DNA of 64,000 nucleotides from Arthrobacter sp042667405 (lineage in GTDB: Bacteria > Actinomycetota > Actinomycetes > Actinomycetales > Micrococcaceae): the NCBI RefSeq assembly GCF_042667405.1, contig NZ_JBHVAL010000003.1, positions 186,001 to 250,000 of the forward strand. The letters run 5' to 3'. Position 1 is the stretch's first letter. The number at the start of each line of letters is the position of its first letter. The position numbers and the translations under genes are program-made. A model generated the notes under the pieces. That model did no database searches and was not told where the DNA came from. It worked only from the letters and a program-made list of their open reading frames with translations. Positions 41,541 through 49,587 of the stretch are shown piece after piece.

Positions 41541-43508
41541 GTGACACAGCCCTCCACGGCACATCAGTCCCTCCCGGCAACCTTGTCCTGGCTGCCCGGA
41601 CCACACACCGGTCTTTCCCCGATCACTGGCTGGACCCGCAGTCATTGGGAGGCCACGGCCGATCACTGGCTCGAGCACATCCGGACTTACTCCAGCCCGC
41701 TCAAAGCCAGTCCAAGACTCCCGGGCCGGGTAACACGCGACGGCGAGCGCCGGGAAGGGATGGAGACCATCGGCCGGAGTTTGCTGATGGCGGCACCCCG
41801 CATTGCCGGTGCGCGTGGCCAGGATCGGCTGGGGCTGGCTGCGTGGTACCGGGAGGCGCTGCTTGCCGGAACCGACCCTGATGGTGCTGAGCGTTGGCCC
41901 ATGGGCGTGACCTGCAAGTCGCCGTTGCTGGGGGTGACCAACTCGATCGTGGAGGCCGCGAACATCGCGTTCTCATTGCACATTGCCCGGGATTGGCTGT
42001 GGGAGCCCTTGGCTTCGGGTGAGAAGAAACAGGTGGCGGAGTGGTTGCGGCACCACGCCCGGCTTGAGGTGTGGGGGAACAACTGGCAGCTTTTCCCGGC
42101 GATGGCGGAGGGTTTCCTGCGGTCGGTGGGAGAGGACGTGTCCGGCTGCACGGGTGCACGGAATGTGGCCCGGGTGGAGTCCTGGTATCTGGGTGATGGC
42201 TGGTACACGGATGGGCCGGAGCACGCCATTGATTACTACAACGCCTGGGCCATCCACCCCTATTTGTGGGCGTGGTACTCGATGACTGGCCGGGAGGACA
42301 CGCCTGAGGGCCTGCGCCAGTTGGAGCGGTTGCGGGAGTTTGTAGGCACGCAAAGCCTGATGTTTGCCGCCGACGGCGCCGTCGTGCACGTCGGGCGGTC
42401 CTTGGCCAACCGCACGGCGGTTCTCGCTGCCTTGTGGTGTGCGGAAATTTCGGGAGTAAATCCGTTGACGCCAGGGGCTACCAGGCGCTTGGCCTCCGGT
42501 GTGCTGGCGAACTTTACGGCGAAGGGCGTAGGAGTGGACGGCCCGCCGAACCTGGGCTGGTATGACGAACACCTGGGATCCTGCCAGGCGTACAGCGGCT
42601 TCGGGTCCCCGTATCTGGCGGGTATTGGCTTCCTGGGCCTGGCTCTGCCGCCGGAGCACAAGGTGTGGCAGGACGTGGAGGAGCCGCAACCTACTGATGG
42701 GCCCGCCGTCGTACGTCCGTTGCCTGATGCCGGGTGGATCCTGAGCAGTGATGGCGGCCTGGTCCGTCTCACCAATCACGGCAGCGATCATTGCGGCCTG
42801 CCTGTCGAGGGCGGCACGGACCCCGACGACCCCCACTATGCCAAGTTCTCCTACTCCACCCACACCGCGCCGGGGACCGGACCGGCGTGGGAGGAGAACA
42901 TCGACGGCCACCTTGCCCTGTTAGGCTCCGACGGCGTGGCGAGCCGGCGATGTGCCTTGCGGGCAACCCGTACGGAGGGTTCGATCAGCGGATCGGTCCA
43001 CGTTCCCCAGTTGTATGGCAAGTCACTGCCCGGAACAGCGGTCACCACGGTGTCCGTGGTGGACGGCATCCATGAGCTGCGTTGTCATCTTGTCATCGGG
43101 CCGGTGGAGTTTTCCGTGCGCGAAGGCGGGCATGCCGTCGCCGGAGCCGCTCGCCTGAAGGCGGGAAAGACAGAGGACACGTCCTGGGTCAGCAACGGGG
43201 GCGTCTTTGCTTCCGTGACGGCTGTGTACGGTTGGCAGGAACCGGACCACACCCACTACAAGGGTGCCAACGCCATGGGCGAGCACTCCGCTGTGCCAAG
43301 CCTGTCGGCCCAACGCGCGGTTGTCGAAACGGTCCATGTCGCCCTCCACACGCTGACCCGGGGTCCGGCTCCGGTGCCCGAATCGCTTAAGGCCGCCGCC
43401 GCCGTCGTGGTTTCCGGTACGGAGGTCTCCGTGACGTGGGCCTCCGGAGCCTCGCAGTCATTCGACCTGCGTACTTTCGTGCCATGGGACGGGCAGGTGG
43501 GCAGATGA
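41541..43508 (+). CDS. DUF2264 family protein (predicted glycan-active)
   Basis: 655 residues without a signal peptide, so cytoplasmic. The first ~370 residues are an alpha/alpha-barrel-like region with conserved WHWLEHI-type and NNWQLFPAM, GDGWYTDGPEHAIDYYN and GPPNLGWYDEH segments characteristic of DUF2264; the remainder is beta-rich with WVSNGGVFASV. DUF2264 proteins occur in polysaccharide loci and are suspected glycoside hydrolases or lyases acting on uronic-acid-containing oligosaccharides. GTG start at 41541. It overlaps the GH29 gene by four bases, so both are probably used together. Confidence 0.75.
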   Translation: MTQPSTAHQSLPATLSWLPGPHTGLSPITGWTRSHWEATADHWLEHIRTYSSPLKASPRLPGRVTRDGERREGMETIGRSLLMAAPRIAGARGQDRLGLAAWYREALLAGTDPDGAERWPMGVTCKSPLLGVTNSIVEAANIAFSLHIARDWLWEPLASGEKKQVAEWLRHHARLEVWGNNWQLFPAMAEGFLRSVGEDVSGCTGARNVARVESWYLGDGWYTDGPEHAIDYYNAWAIHPYLWAWYSMTGREDTPEGLRQLERLREFVGTQSLMFAADGAVVHVGRSLANRTAVLAALWCAEISGVNPLTPGATRRLASGVLANFTAKGVGVDGPPNLGWYDEHLGSCQAYSGFGSPYLAGIGFLGLALPPEHKVWQDVEEPQPTDGPAVVRPLPDAGWILSSDGGLVRLTNHGSDHCGLPVEGGTDPDDPHYAKFSYSTHTAPGTGPAWEENIDGHLALLGSDGVASRRCALRATRTEGSISGSVHVPQLYGKSLPGTAVTTVSVVDGIHELRCHLVIGPVEFSVREGGHAVAGAARLKAGKTEDTSWVSNGGVFASVTAVYGWQEPDHTHYKGANAMGEHSAVPSLSAQRAVVETVHVALHTLTRGPAPVPESLKAAAAVVVSGTEVSVTWASGASQSFDLRTFVPWDGQVGR

Positions 43509-44989
43509 GGGACCTCAAATTCGGCGCGTCCGGGCAAGGACGGCGAAATGACCCTGCCATGCAGAGGTTCCGTGGCCACCGGGTGGGGCAGTTCATCCAC
43601 TGGGGCCTCTACGCGCTGCCGGCAGGGAGGTGGGAGGGGAGGGATATCGAATTCGCGGCAGAGTTCCTGCCGCGCGTAGCGAAGATCCCGCAACAGCGCT
43701 GGGAGGCGCTCGCCAACGACTTCACGCTGGCCGATTTCGACGCCGACCGGTGGGCTGACACCGCTGTTGCATTGGGGGCCCGCTACATGACCATCACTAC
43801 CAAGCACCACGACGGCTTTTGTCTGTGGCCGAGTGCCCACACGGACTTCCACATGGGAAACACGCCGTCGGGCCGGGACGTTCTGGGTGAACTGGTGGCG
43901 GCCTATGAGGCCCGCGGGATCGATGTCAACTTCTACTACTCGGTGCTCGACTGGCGGCACCCGGACTGGCGCTTCACGCTGGAGAACGACGGCGATCGGG
44001 CGGCTTTTGCCCGCTACCTCGACTTTGCAATGAATCAGTTGGAAGAACTGGCGGACCGTTACCCCGGTGTGAAGGGATTCTGGTTCGACGGCACCTGGGA
44101 CGAATCCGTGAAGGCCAACGGCTGGTGGACGTGGGAAGTCGAACGGATGCTGAAGCAGCGCATTCCCGGCGTAGTGGTCAACAGCCGCCTGAGGGCCGAT
44201 GATTTCGGAGCCCGGCACGTCGACTCCCATGGACTGCTGATGGGCGACTACGAAAGTGGTTATGAGCGCAGGTTGCCATCACCGTGGGACGTTGGCGTGG
44301 CGGCCCACGATTGGGAAGCCTGCATGACAATTCCGCAGGCCAGCTGGGGTTACCACCAAGGCACGTGGGCGCAATCAACGCTGAAACACCCTTGGGATGT
44401 GGTGGACATGATTGCCCATTGCACCTCCTTGGGAGGCAACTTCCTGCTGAATTTCGGCCCGCGGGGTGACGGCTCCATGGCTCCGGCAGAGGTGGATATT
44501 GCCTCCCGGGTGGGGGAGTGGCTGGCAACCAACGGTGAAGCCATTTATGGGTGCGGCTTTGCAATGGGCTGGAACTACCCCGGTTGGGGCTACTTCACCC
44601 GGGACACGGACACCGGTCAGGTGTACGCCGTTCTGACGCGGGTACCGGCGTCGGGGAGGGTGCGCGTGGAGGCTGCCAGCGGGCTGGAAGTGGTGGGGCT
44701 GCGGTTGCTGGGTTCAGGCTCCGACGGGTATCCGTTCACGAGGTTGGCCGATTCCGTGGTGGAAGTGGAGCTGGCAGTGGAGCTGGCGTTTGGCTCGGCC
44801 GGCTCGGACGCCTCGGACGGCTTGGCCCGTTCGGCCGCGGAGTTGGGTTCAGGCTCCGTGGCCGCAAGCGCAGGGTCAGCGGCCGCGGGGTCACTTGCAG
44901 GTGCTGGGCCGCTGGTTTTCGCGCTGGAAACCCGTGCCCTCGACACCTCCGGCCGCGAAAAGGAACCCAACCCTGACGTGCTCGACTAG
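43505..44989 (+). CDS. GH29-family alpha-L-fucosidase-like glycoside hydrolase
   Basis: 494 residues. GQFIHWGLYALPAGRWEG at 28-45 and TTKHHDGFCLWPS at 98-110 are GH29 landmarks; the nucleophile is probably Asp195 in GFWFDGTWDES. LLNFGPRGDGSM is near the end of the barrel. No signal peptide, so it works on imported oligosaccharides. The C-terminal ~60 residues are Ala/Ser/Gly-rich (SAGSAAAGSLAGAG), an unusual low-complexity stretch. Start ATG 43505 overlaps the DUF2264 stop (ATGA). Specificity for fucose is by family; some GH29 relatives differ. Confidence 0.87.
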   Translation: MRDLKFGASGQGRRNDPAMQRFRGHRVGQFIHWGLYALPAGRWEGRDIEFAAEFLPRVAKIPQQRWEALANDFTLADFDADRWADTAVALGARYMTITTKHHDGFCLWPSAHTDFHMGNTPSGRDVLGELVAAYEARGIDVNFYYSVLDWRHPDWRFTLENDGDRAAFARYLDFAMNQLEELADRYPGVKGFWFDGTWDESVKANGWWTWEVERMLKQRIPGVVVNSRLRADDFGARHVDSHGLLMGDYESGYERRLPSPWDVGVAAHDWEACMTIPQASWGYHQGTWAQSTLKHPWDVVDMIAHCTSLGGNFLLNFGPRGDGSMAPAEVDIASRVGEWLATNGEAIYGCGFAMGWNYPGWGYFTRDTDTGQVYAVLTRVPASGRVRVEAASGLEVVGLRLLGSGSDGYPFTRLADSVVEVELAVELAFGSAGSDASDGLARSAAELGSGSVAASAGSAAAGSLAGAGPLVFALETRALDTSGREKEPNPDVLD

Positions 44990-45000
44990 GGTCCGGGGTC

Positions 45001-45138
45001 GAGTTCGCGGGAACGCTGCGAATCCGCCGGAAAGTTCCGGGGGTTTTGGCAGCGTTCCAGCGACTTCGCGGAGTGCCGCGCGGTGGCGACGGGTTCGGCG
45101 TCGGGAATCAGGCCTCGACGGCGGCCAGTCGCGCCCGC
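45001..45138. repeat. Dispersed repeat family V, copy A
   Basis: Contains inverted arms GGAACGCTGC (45010-45019) and GCAGCGTTCC (45049-45058) and a right part of 66 bp (45073-45138) identical to 45309-45374. The right part duplicates the 3' end of rarD (its last ~10 codons and stop), so copy A is a remnant of a local duplication. Confidence 0.75.
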
Positions 45139-45153
45139 CTCCTTCGTCTAAAG

Positions 45154-45216
45154 CAACGCGGGGTCACTTATGGCCCATTTTGCGGCTCTGGATGGGCCAT
45201 AAGTGACCCCGCGTTG
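45154..45216. repeat. Palindromic intergenic repeat, family II copy 2
   Basis: Perfect 25-bp arms, 45154-45178 (CAACGCGGGGTCACTTATGG...) and 45192-45216, with a 13-nt loop. Near-identical to 24776-24838. It sits between the two family V copies, between convergent GH29 and rarD genes. Confidence 0.88.
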
Positions 45217-45236
45217 CCCTCCAGGAGCCGGCGTCC

Positions 45237-45374
45237 AGTTCGCTGGAACGCTGCGAAGCCGCCGGGAAAGTTCCGGGGGTTTTGGCAGGGTTCCCGCGAG
45301 TTCGCGGCGTGCCGCGCGGTGGCGACGGGTTCGGCGTCGGGAATCAGGCCTCGACGGCGGCCAGTCGCGCCCGC
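45237..45374. repeat. Dispersed repeat family V, copy B
   Basis: Arms GGAACGCTGC (45245-45254) and GCAGGGTTCC (45285-45294, one mismatch), then the 66-bp block identical to copy A. The block runs into the rarD coding sequence, so this is the original location of that end. Confidence 0.75.
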
Positions 45375-46411
45375 TTCTTCAGTGCCGAGTTCTTGCGCGT
45401 GGTCCGCAGCATGTCGATCGTCAGCAGGACCAGGGCCAGCCAGACCACGCAGAAGCCGATCCAACGGGCCGTGGTCATGGTTTCGTGGAACACCAGCAAT
45501 GCCACAACGAACTGGAGGATCGGGGCAAAGTACTGGAGGAGGCCGATAGTGGTCATCGGCAGGCGGCGTGCGGAGGCGCCGAAGAAGAGCAGCGGAACGG
45601 CGGTGATGACGCCCGAAGCCACCAGCAGCCAGAAGTGCCCGGCACCCATGGTGGTGAGGGTTTCGGCACCTGTCACACCCAAGACCACCATGGTGATGGC
45701 TGCGAAGGGAGCCAGCACCATGGTCTCAACGCTGAGGCTCGTGAGGGCATCGACCTTGGGGCCAACCCGCTTCTTCACAAAGCCGTAAAGGCCAAAGCTG
45801 AAGGCCAGGATCAAGGCGATCCACGGAAGCTGCCCATAGGAGAAGGTCAGGACGCCCACGGCCACGAAACCGATACCCACCGCCGTCCACTGCAGGGGGC
45901 GCAGCTTCTCTTTGAGGACGAAGACGCCCAAGAGGACCGAGACCAGCGGGTTGATGAAGTAGCCCAGGGAGGTCTCGACGGCGTGGCCGGTGGTGACGCC
46001 GAACGTGTACGTGAGCCAGTTGATGGCGATCAAGCCAGCCGCCAGCGCCAAGGGGCCGAAGACGCTGCGGTCCTTCAAAGCGGCACCGAAAATCCGCCAG
46101 GACCGGGTGATGGTGATCAGCAGTGCACAGAAGATCAGGGACCAGACCACGCGGTTGGCCACGATTTCGATTGCACCGGCAGGCATCAGGATGAAGAAGT
46201 ACAGGGGAAGCAGACCCCACAACCCGTATGCGCCGATGCCGAACAGGATTCCCGCAGTCGACTCGCTCCGCACGGGCTTGCCGAGCCCTTGCTTGGCGGC
46301 ACCGTCGGTTCCTTCGCCTCCGCTCCCGGTTACCGCCGTCGTTGGCTGGTCTGAAGGGGAGCTTGAGATGATCTGATCCGGAGTCGACACATTTTGGCCA
46401 ACGCGAACCAT
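45344..46411 (-). CDS. rarD: EamA/RarD-type transporter
   Basis: Inner-membrane protein of 355 residues with ten predicted helices in two EamA repeats. AGILFGIGAYGLWGLLPLYFF opens the first; ANRVVWSLIFCALLI, NWLTYTFGVTTGHAVETSLG and ETMVLAPFA are RarD hallmarks. Function uncertain; RarD is often annotated as a chloramphenicol-sensitivity protein or metabolite exporter. ATG 46411 follows the AATATT-N6 pattern and leaves a 43-residue polar N-terminus. Its last codons are within repeat copy B. Divergent from fprA copy 2. Confidence 0.88.
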   Translation of the reverse strand: MVRVGQNVSTPDQIISSSPSDQPTTAVTGSGGEGTDGAAKQGLGKPVRSESTAGILFGIGAYGLWGLLPLYFFILMPAGAIEIVANRVVWSLIFCALLITITRSWRIFGAALKDRSVFGPLALAAGLIAINWLTYTFGVTTGHAVETSLGYFINPLVSVLLGVFVLKEKLRPLQWTAVGIGFVAVGVLTFSYGQLPWIALILAFSFGLYGFVKKRVGPKVDALTSLSVETMVLAPFAAITMVVLGVTGAETLTTMGAGHFWLLVASGVITAVPLLFFGASARRLPMTTIGLLQYFAPILQFVVALLVFHETMTTARWIGFCVVWLALVLLTIDMLRTTRKNSALKKRARLAAVEA

Positions 46412-46547
46412 CCCCGCAATATTCCGCAATCTTTGTGTATTTTTGTGACTCCTGCCATATAAGCGGCCCGGTGTGGGGCGGACACCTAGAATTGAAGCCT
46501 GCGCGCCACCAACAGCGGCGTGGCTCACTGCTTCGGAAGGGCTCACG

Positions 46548-47981
46548 GTGTCAGACTCAGCCGCAACCAATCGTCCGCTTCGCGTGGCTATCGTGGGCGC
46601 CGGTCCCGCCGGTGTTTACGCCGCGGATATCCTCACCAAGTCCAACGAGGTTAAAGACGGGCACGTGGAAGTGAGCATCGACCTCTTCGAGGCGTATCCC
46701 GCGCCGTATGGGCTGATTCGATACGGCGTAGCGCCCGACCATCCCCGCATCAAGGGCATCGTGAACGCTCTTCACAAGGTGCTTGACCGCGGCGACATCC
46801 GCTTCCTGGGCAACGTCACCTATGGCAGGGACCTGACCCTCCACGACTTCCGCGCTTTCTATGACGCCGTGATCTTCTCCACCGGTGCCATCAAGGACGC
46901 GGACCTGAACATTCCGGGTATCGGGCTGGAGGGCTCTTTCGGCGGCGCGGATTTCGTCTCCTGGTACGACGGACACCCGGACGTGCCGCGCGAGTGGCCG
47001 CTGGAGGCCAAGGAAATAGCTGTGATCGGCAATGGCAATGTTGCCCTGGACGTGGCGCGCATGCTGGTCAAGCACCCGGAAGAGCTGCTGGTCACCGAGA
47101 TTCCGGACAACGTGTACCGAGGCCTGAAGAACTCGCCCGTTACCGATGTCCACGTTTTTGGCCGGCGCGGACCTGCCCAAGTGAAGTTCACGCCGCTGGA
47201 GCTGCGCGAACTCTCGCACTGCAAGGATGTGGATATCGTCCTCTACCCGGAGGACTTCGAGTTCGACGAGGCCTCAGACGAAGCGATCCGGACCAACAAC
47301 CAGATCAAGACCATGGTCAACACCATGACCAACTGGCTGGTGGAAGAGCACGCCGAAGCCGAGCAGCCCTCGTCCCGCCGCCTGCACCTGCATTTCCTGC
47401 ACAGCCCCGTGGAGATCCTTGACTCTCCCGAGACCCCGGGCAAGGTTGCGGCAATGAAGTTTGAGCGGATGGAACTGGACGGGACAGGCAACGTCAAGGG
47501 AACCGGGGAGTTCCTCGAATACCCGGTCCAGTCTGTCTACCGCGCCATCGGCTACCACGGCTCGCCACTGGAGGAGCTGCCGTACGACGCCCGCCGCGGC
47601 GTCATACCGAACGACGGCGGCCGCGTCCTGGGTGCCGACGGGGAACCCGTTCCGGGAATCTATGCCACCGGCTGGATCAAGCGTGGACCGGTGGGGTTGA
47701 TCGGGCACACCAAGGGCGATGCCTTGGAAACCATCGGCTGCCTCCTCGAGGACCGGTTGAATCTGCCCCCGGCCGAAAACCCGGATCCCCAAGCCATCAT
47801 CGACCTCCTGGAAGAACGCGGCATCGAATACACCACCTGGGAAGGCTGGAACCGGCTGGACGCGCACGAAGCTGCCCTCGGCGCCGAGTGGTCCGCAGGT
47901 CCCGAAGCCAACAACGGAGTGGTCCGCGAGCGCATCAAGGTTGTCCCGCGCGAGGAAATGATCCGGATCTCCCGCCCCTAA
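46548..47981 (+). CDS. Ferredoxin/NADP reductase FprA, copy 2
   Basis: Paralogue of the gene at 23306-24772 with long identical stretches, e.g. PYGLIRYGVAPDHPRIKGI, VTDVHVFGRRGPAQVKFTP and GWIKRGPVGLIGHTKGDA. FAD site VGAGPAGVYAADIL and NADP site IGNGNVALDVARML intact. Length is 477 residues; GTG 46548 has GGAAGGG upstream. A -10-like TAGAAT (46487-46492) lies in the intergenic region. A different ferredoxin partner or growth condition is the likely reason for two copies. Confidence 0.92.
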   Translation: MSDSAATNRPLRVAIVGAGPAGVYAADILTKSNEVKDGHVEVSIDLFEAYPAPYGLIRYGVAPDHPRIKGIVNALHKVLDRGDIRFLGNVTYGRDLTLHDFRAFYDAVIFSTGAIKDADLNIPGIGLEGSFGGADFVSWYDGHPDVPREWPLEAKEIAVIGNGNVALDVARMLVKHPEELLVTEIPDNVYRGLKNSPVTDVHVFGRRGPAQVKFTPLELRELSHCKDVDIVLYPEDFEFDEASDEAIRTNNQIKTMVNTMTNWLVEEHAEAEQPSSRRLHLHFLHSPVEILDSPETPGKVAAMKFERMELDGTGNVKGTGEFLEYPVQSVYRAIGYHGSPLEELPYDARRGVIPNDGGRVLGADGEPVPGIYATGWIKRGPVGLIGHTKGDALETIGCLLEDRLNLPPAENPDPQAIIDLLEERGIEYTTWEGWNRLDAHEAALGAEWSAGPEANNGVVRERIKVVPREEMIRISRP

Positions 47982-47986
47982 CCTCC

Positions 47987-48051
47987 GGAGTTTTTGTACA
48001 CCTAATGCGCTTATTCGGGCGTCTTAGGGTCATTAGCTGTACAAAAACTCC
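47987..48051. repeat. Palindromic intergenic repeat, family III copy 1
   Basis: GGAGTTTTTGTACA at the left and its reverse complement at the right (ending 48051), arms of about 23 bp with three mismatches. A better-matched copy is at 51112-51174. It lies 6 bp after the fprA2 stop. Confidence 0.8.
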
Positions 48052-48147
48052 ATCCGGCGAACTAGACTCGTCGGTACTGTGCTGCCCACCACACGCGCTG
48101 CCCAACGCGCGCGGCCATTGACCAGCACAGCACCCAGGGGAGTTCGA

Positions 48148-49491
48148 GTGAGGAATCAGATCCATCCGGTGGTTCCCGGCACTGACGCCGCGGAGTTGCT
48201 GCATAAGCGTGCCCTGGCCGGCCACGAACACCTGGAGGCCTGGCGTGCCGGAACGGCCGATGAGATTGCCGGGATCCGGCGCCTGGTTCACGAATCGTGG
48301 CAGCGGTCCGCCAGCCTGAAGGCCAACCCCGATGTCCCGGAAGCGCCCTTGGCCATGGACCGCGATGAGCTGGAGGAGTACAGGCGCCAGCACCCCTTGG
48401 CCACCATCATGCCCGTGATCAAGAAGCTGCTGGTCCAGCCGAGCCATGACAGCGGCCTGCTGGTGGCAGTTGGCGACGACGTCGGGCGGCTTTTGTGGGT
48501 TGACGGCGACCCCGTGATGCAACGCCGCGCCGAAGGCATGATGTTCGTGGCCGGCGCCGACTGGTCTGAGGCCTCCGTCGGCACCAGCGCACCCGGTACG
48601 GCACTGGCCCTGGATCGCAGCATCCAGATCTCCGGCGCTGAGCACTTCAAGCGGTCCGTCCATCCTTGGAGCTGCACCGCGGTTCCATTCCACGATCCCG
48701 ACTCCGGCGCGGTGCTGGGCGTTGTGGACATCACGGGCACTGAGACAGCCGTCGCCCCGCACACCCTGTCGCTGGTGGAAGCAACGGTGGCCGCGGCCCA
48801 GGCGCAGTTGCGCATTGAACGCTTGCAGCTCGCTGCCGAGGTCCGCGACAAACCACGACGCCGGAGCGCGGCCGCCGCGAGCAGCCACGCTTTGTACCGC
48901 AACAGCCTGCAGCTGCTGGGCCGGGACCAGGCGCTGCTCAGCATTGACGGCCGGACAGTCTCTTTGTCAGCACGACACAGCGAAATCCTGGCGATCCTGG
49001 GCAACCATCCGGAGGGGCTCAGCGCTGATGACCTGTGCGCCCAGCTCTACCCCGGCGACGGATCCTCCGTAACCCTCCGGGCCGAGATGGTCCGGCTACG
49101 CAAAGTCATCCAGGAGCTCAGCCCGGATGCTGTGCCCGAGTCGCGGCCATACCGGCTGCCCGTCGAGCTGCTTCCGGACTCGGGCCAGGTCTTGAGCTGC
49201 CTGCAGCGCGGCGCCCACCGCATAGCCCTGGAAATCTACAAAGGTGCGCTTTTGCCGCGATCGGAGGCGCCCGGCGTCGTGCAGTTGCGCGAGCGGGTCT
49301 CGCATCTGCTGCGGGAGGCGCTGCTCAGCGACGGCAGCGTCGATTCGCTCCTCAAGTACGCGGAGCTGCCCGAGGCGAAGTACGACGTCGACCTCCGCCT
49401 TGCCGTCCTGAAGCTGCTGCCGCCGCGCTCACCCAAGCGCGCCGCCGTGGTGGCCGACCTTGAGCGCATCGAAACGGAACTGCAGGCGTGA
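48148..49491 (+). CDS. GAF-domain transcriptional regulator of aldehyde/alcohol oxidation genes
   Basis: 447 residues. N-terminal region GIRRLVHESWQRS is shared with AcoR-type regulators; a GAF domain follows (about 95-235: VGTSAPGTALALDRSIQISG, HPWSCTAVPFHDP). There is no AAA+ sigma-54 module; instead residues ~285-350 form a winged-helix-like DNA-binding region (GRTVSLSARHSEILAILGNH, then TLRAEMVRLRKVIQEL). This AcoR-without-AAA+ layout is common in Actinobacteria beside exaC-type aldehyde dehydrogenase genes. GTG 48148 has AGGGGAG upstream. Likely activator of the genes to its right. Confidence 0.82.
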   Translation: MRNQIHPVVPGTDAAELLHKRALAGHEHLEAWRAGTADEIAGIRRLVHESWQRSASLKANPDVPEAPLAMDRDELEEYRRQHPLATIMPVIKKLLVQPSHDSGLLVAVGDDVGRLLWVDGDPVMQRRAEGMMFVAGADWSEASVGTSAPGTALALDRSIQISGAEHFKRSVHPWSCTAVPFHDPDSGAVLGVVDITGTETAVAPHTLSLVEATVAAAQAQLRIERLQLAAEVRDKPRRRSAAAASSHALYRNSLQLLGRDQALLSIDGRTVSLSARHSEILAILGNHPEGLSADDLCAQLYPGDGSSVTLRAEMVRLRKVIQELSPDAVPESRPYRLPVELLPDSGQVLSCLQRGAHRIALEIYKGALLPRSEAPGVVQLRERVSHLLREALLSDGSVDSLLKYAELPEAKYDVDLRLAVLKLLPPRSPKRAAVVADLERIETELQA

Positions 49492-49504
49492 GCTGACTCA
49501 CACC

Positions 49505-49523
49505 GTTGCAACGTAGCTGCAAC
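49505..49523 (+). promoter_or_regulatory. Probable GAF-regulator operator upstream of exaC
   Basis: GTTGCA-ACGTAGC-TGCAAC, perfect 6-bp arms, 65-83 bp before the dehydrogenase start, a suitable place for an activator. Confidence 0.6.
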
Positions 49524-49587
49524 CTCCTGGCTCCTAGGCTCGGATCAATGGCGAAAGCCACAGTGATTCGCAGCAAAGGAGCTAGCA

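Noticed and set aside
45001..45374. CRISPR-like or insertion-sequence array
   Set aside because: Only two long direct copies with a different palindrome between them; no regular short repeats, spacers, cas genes or transposase.
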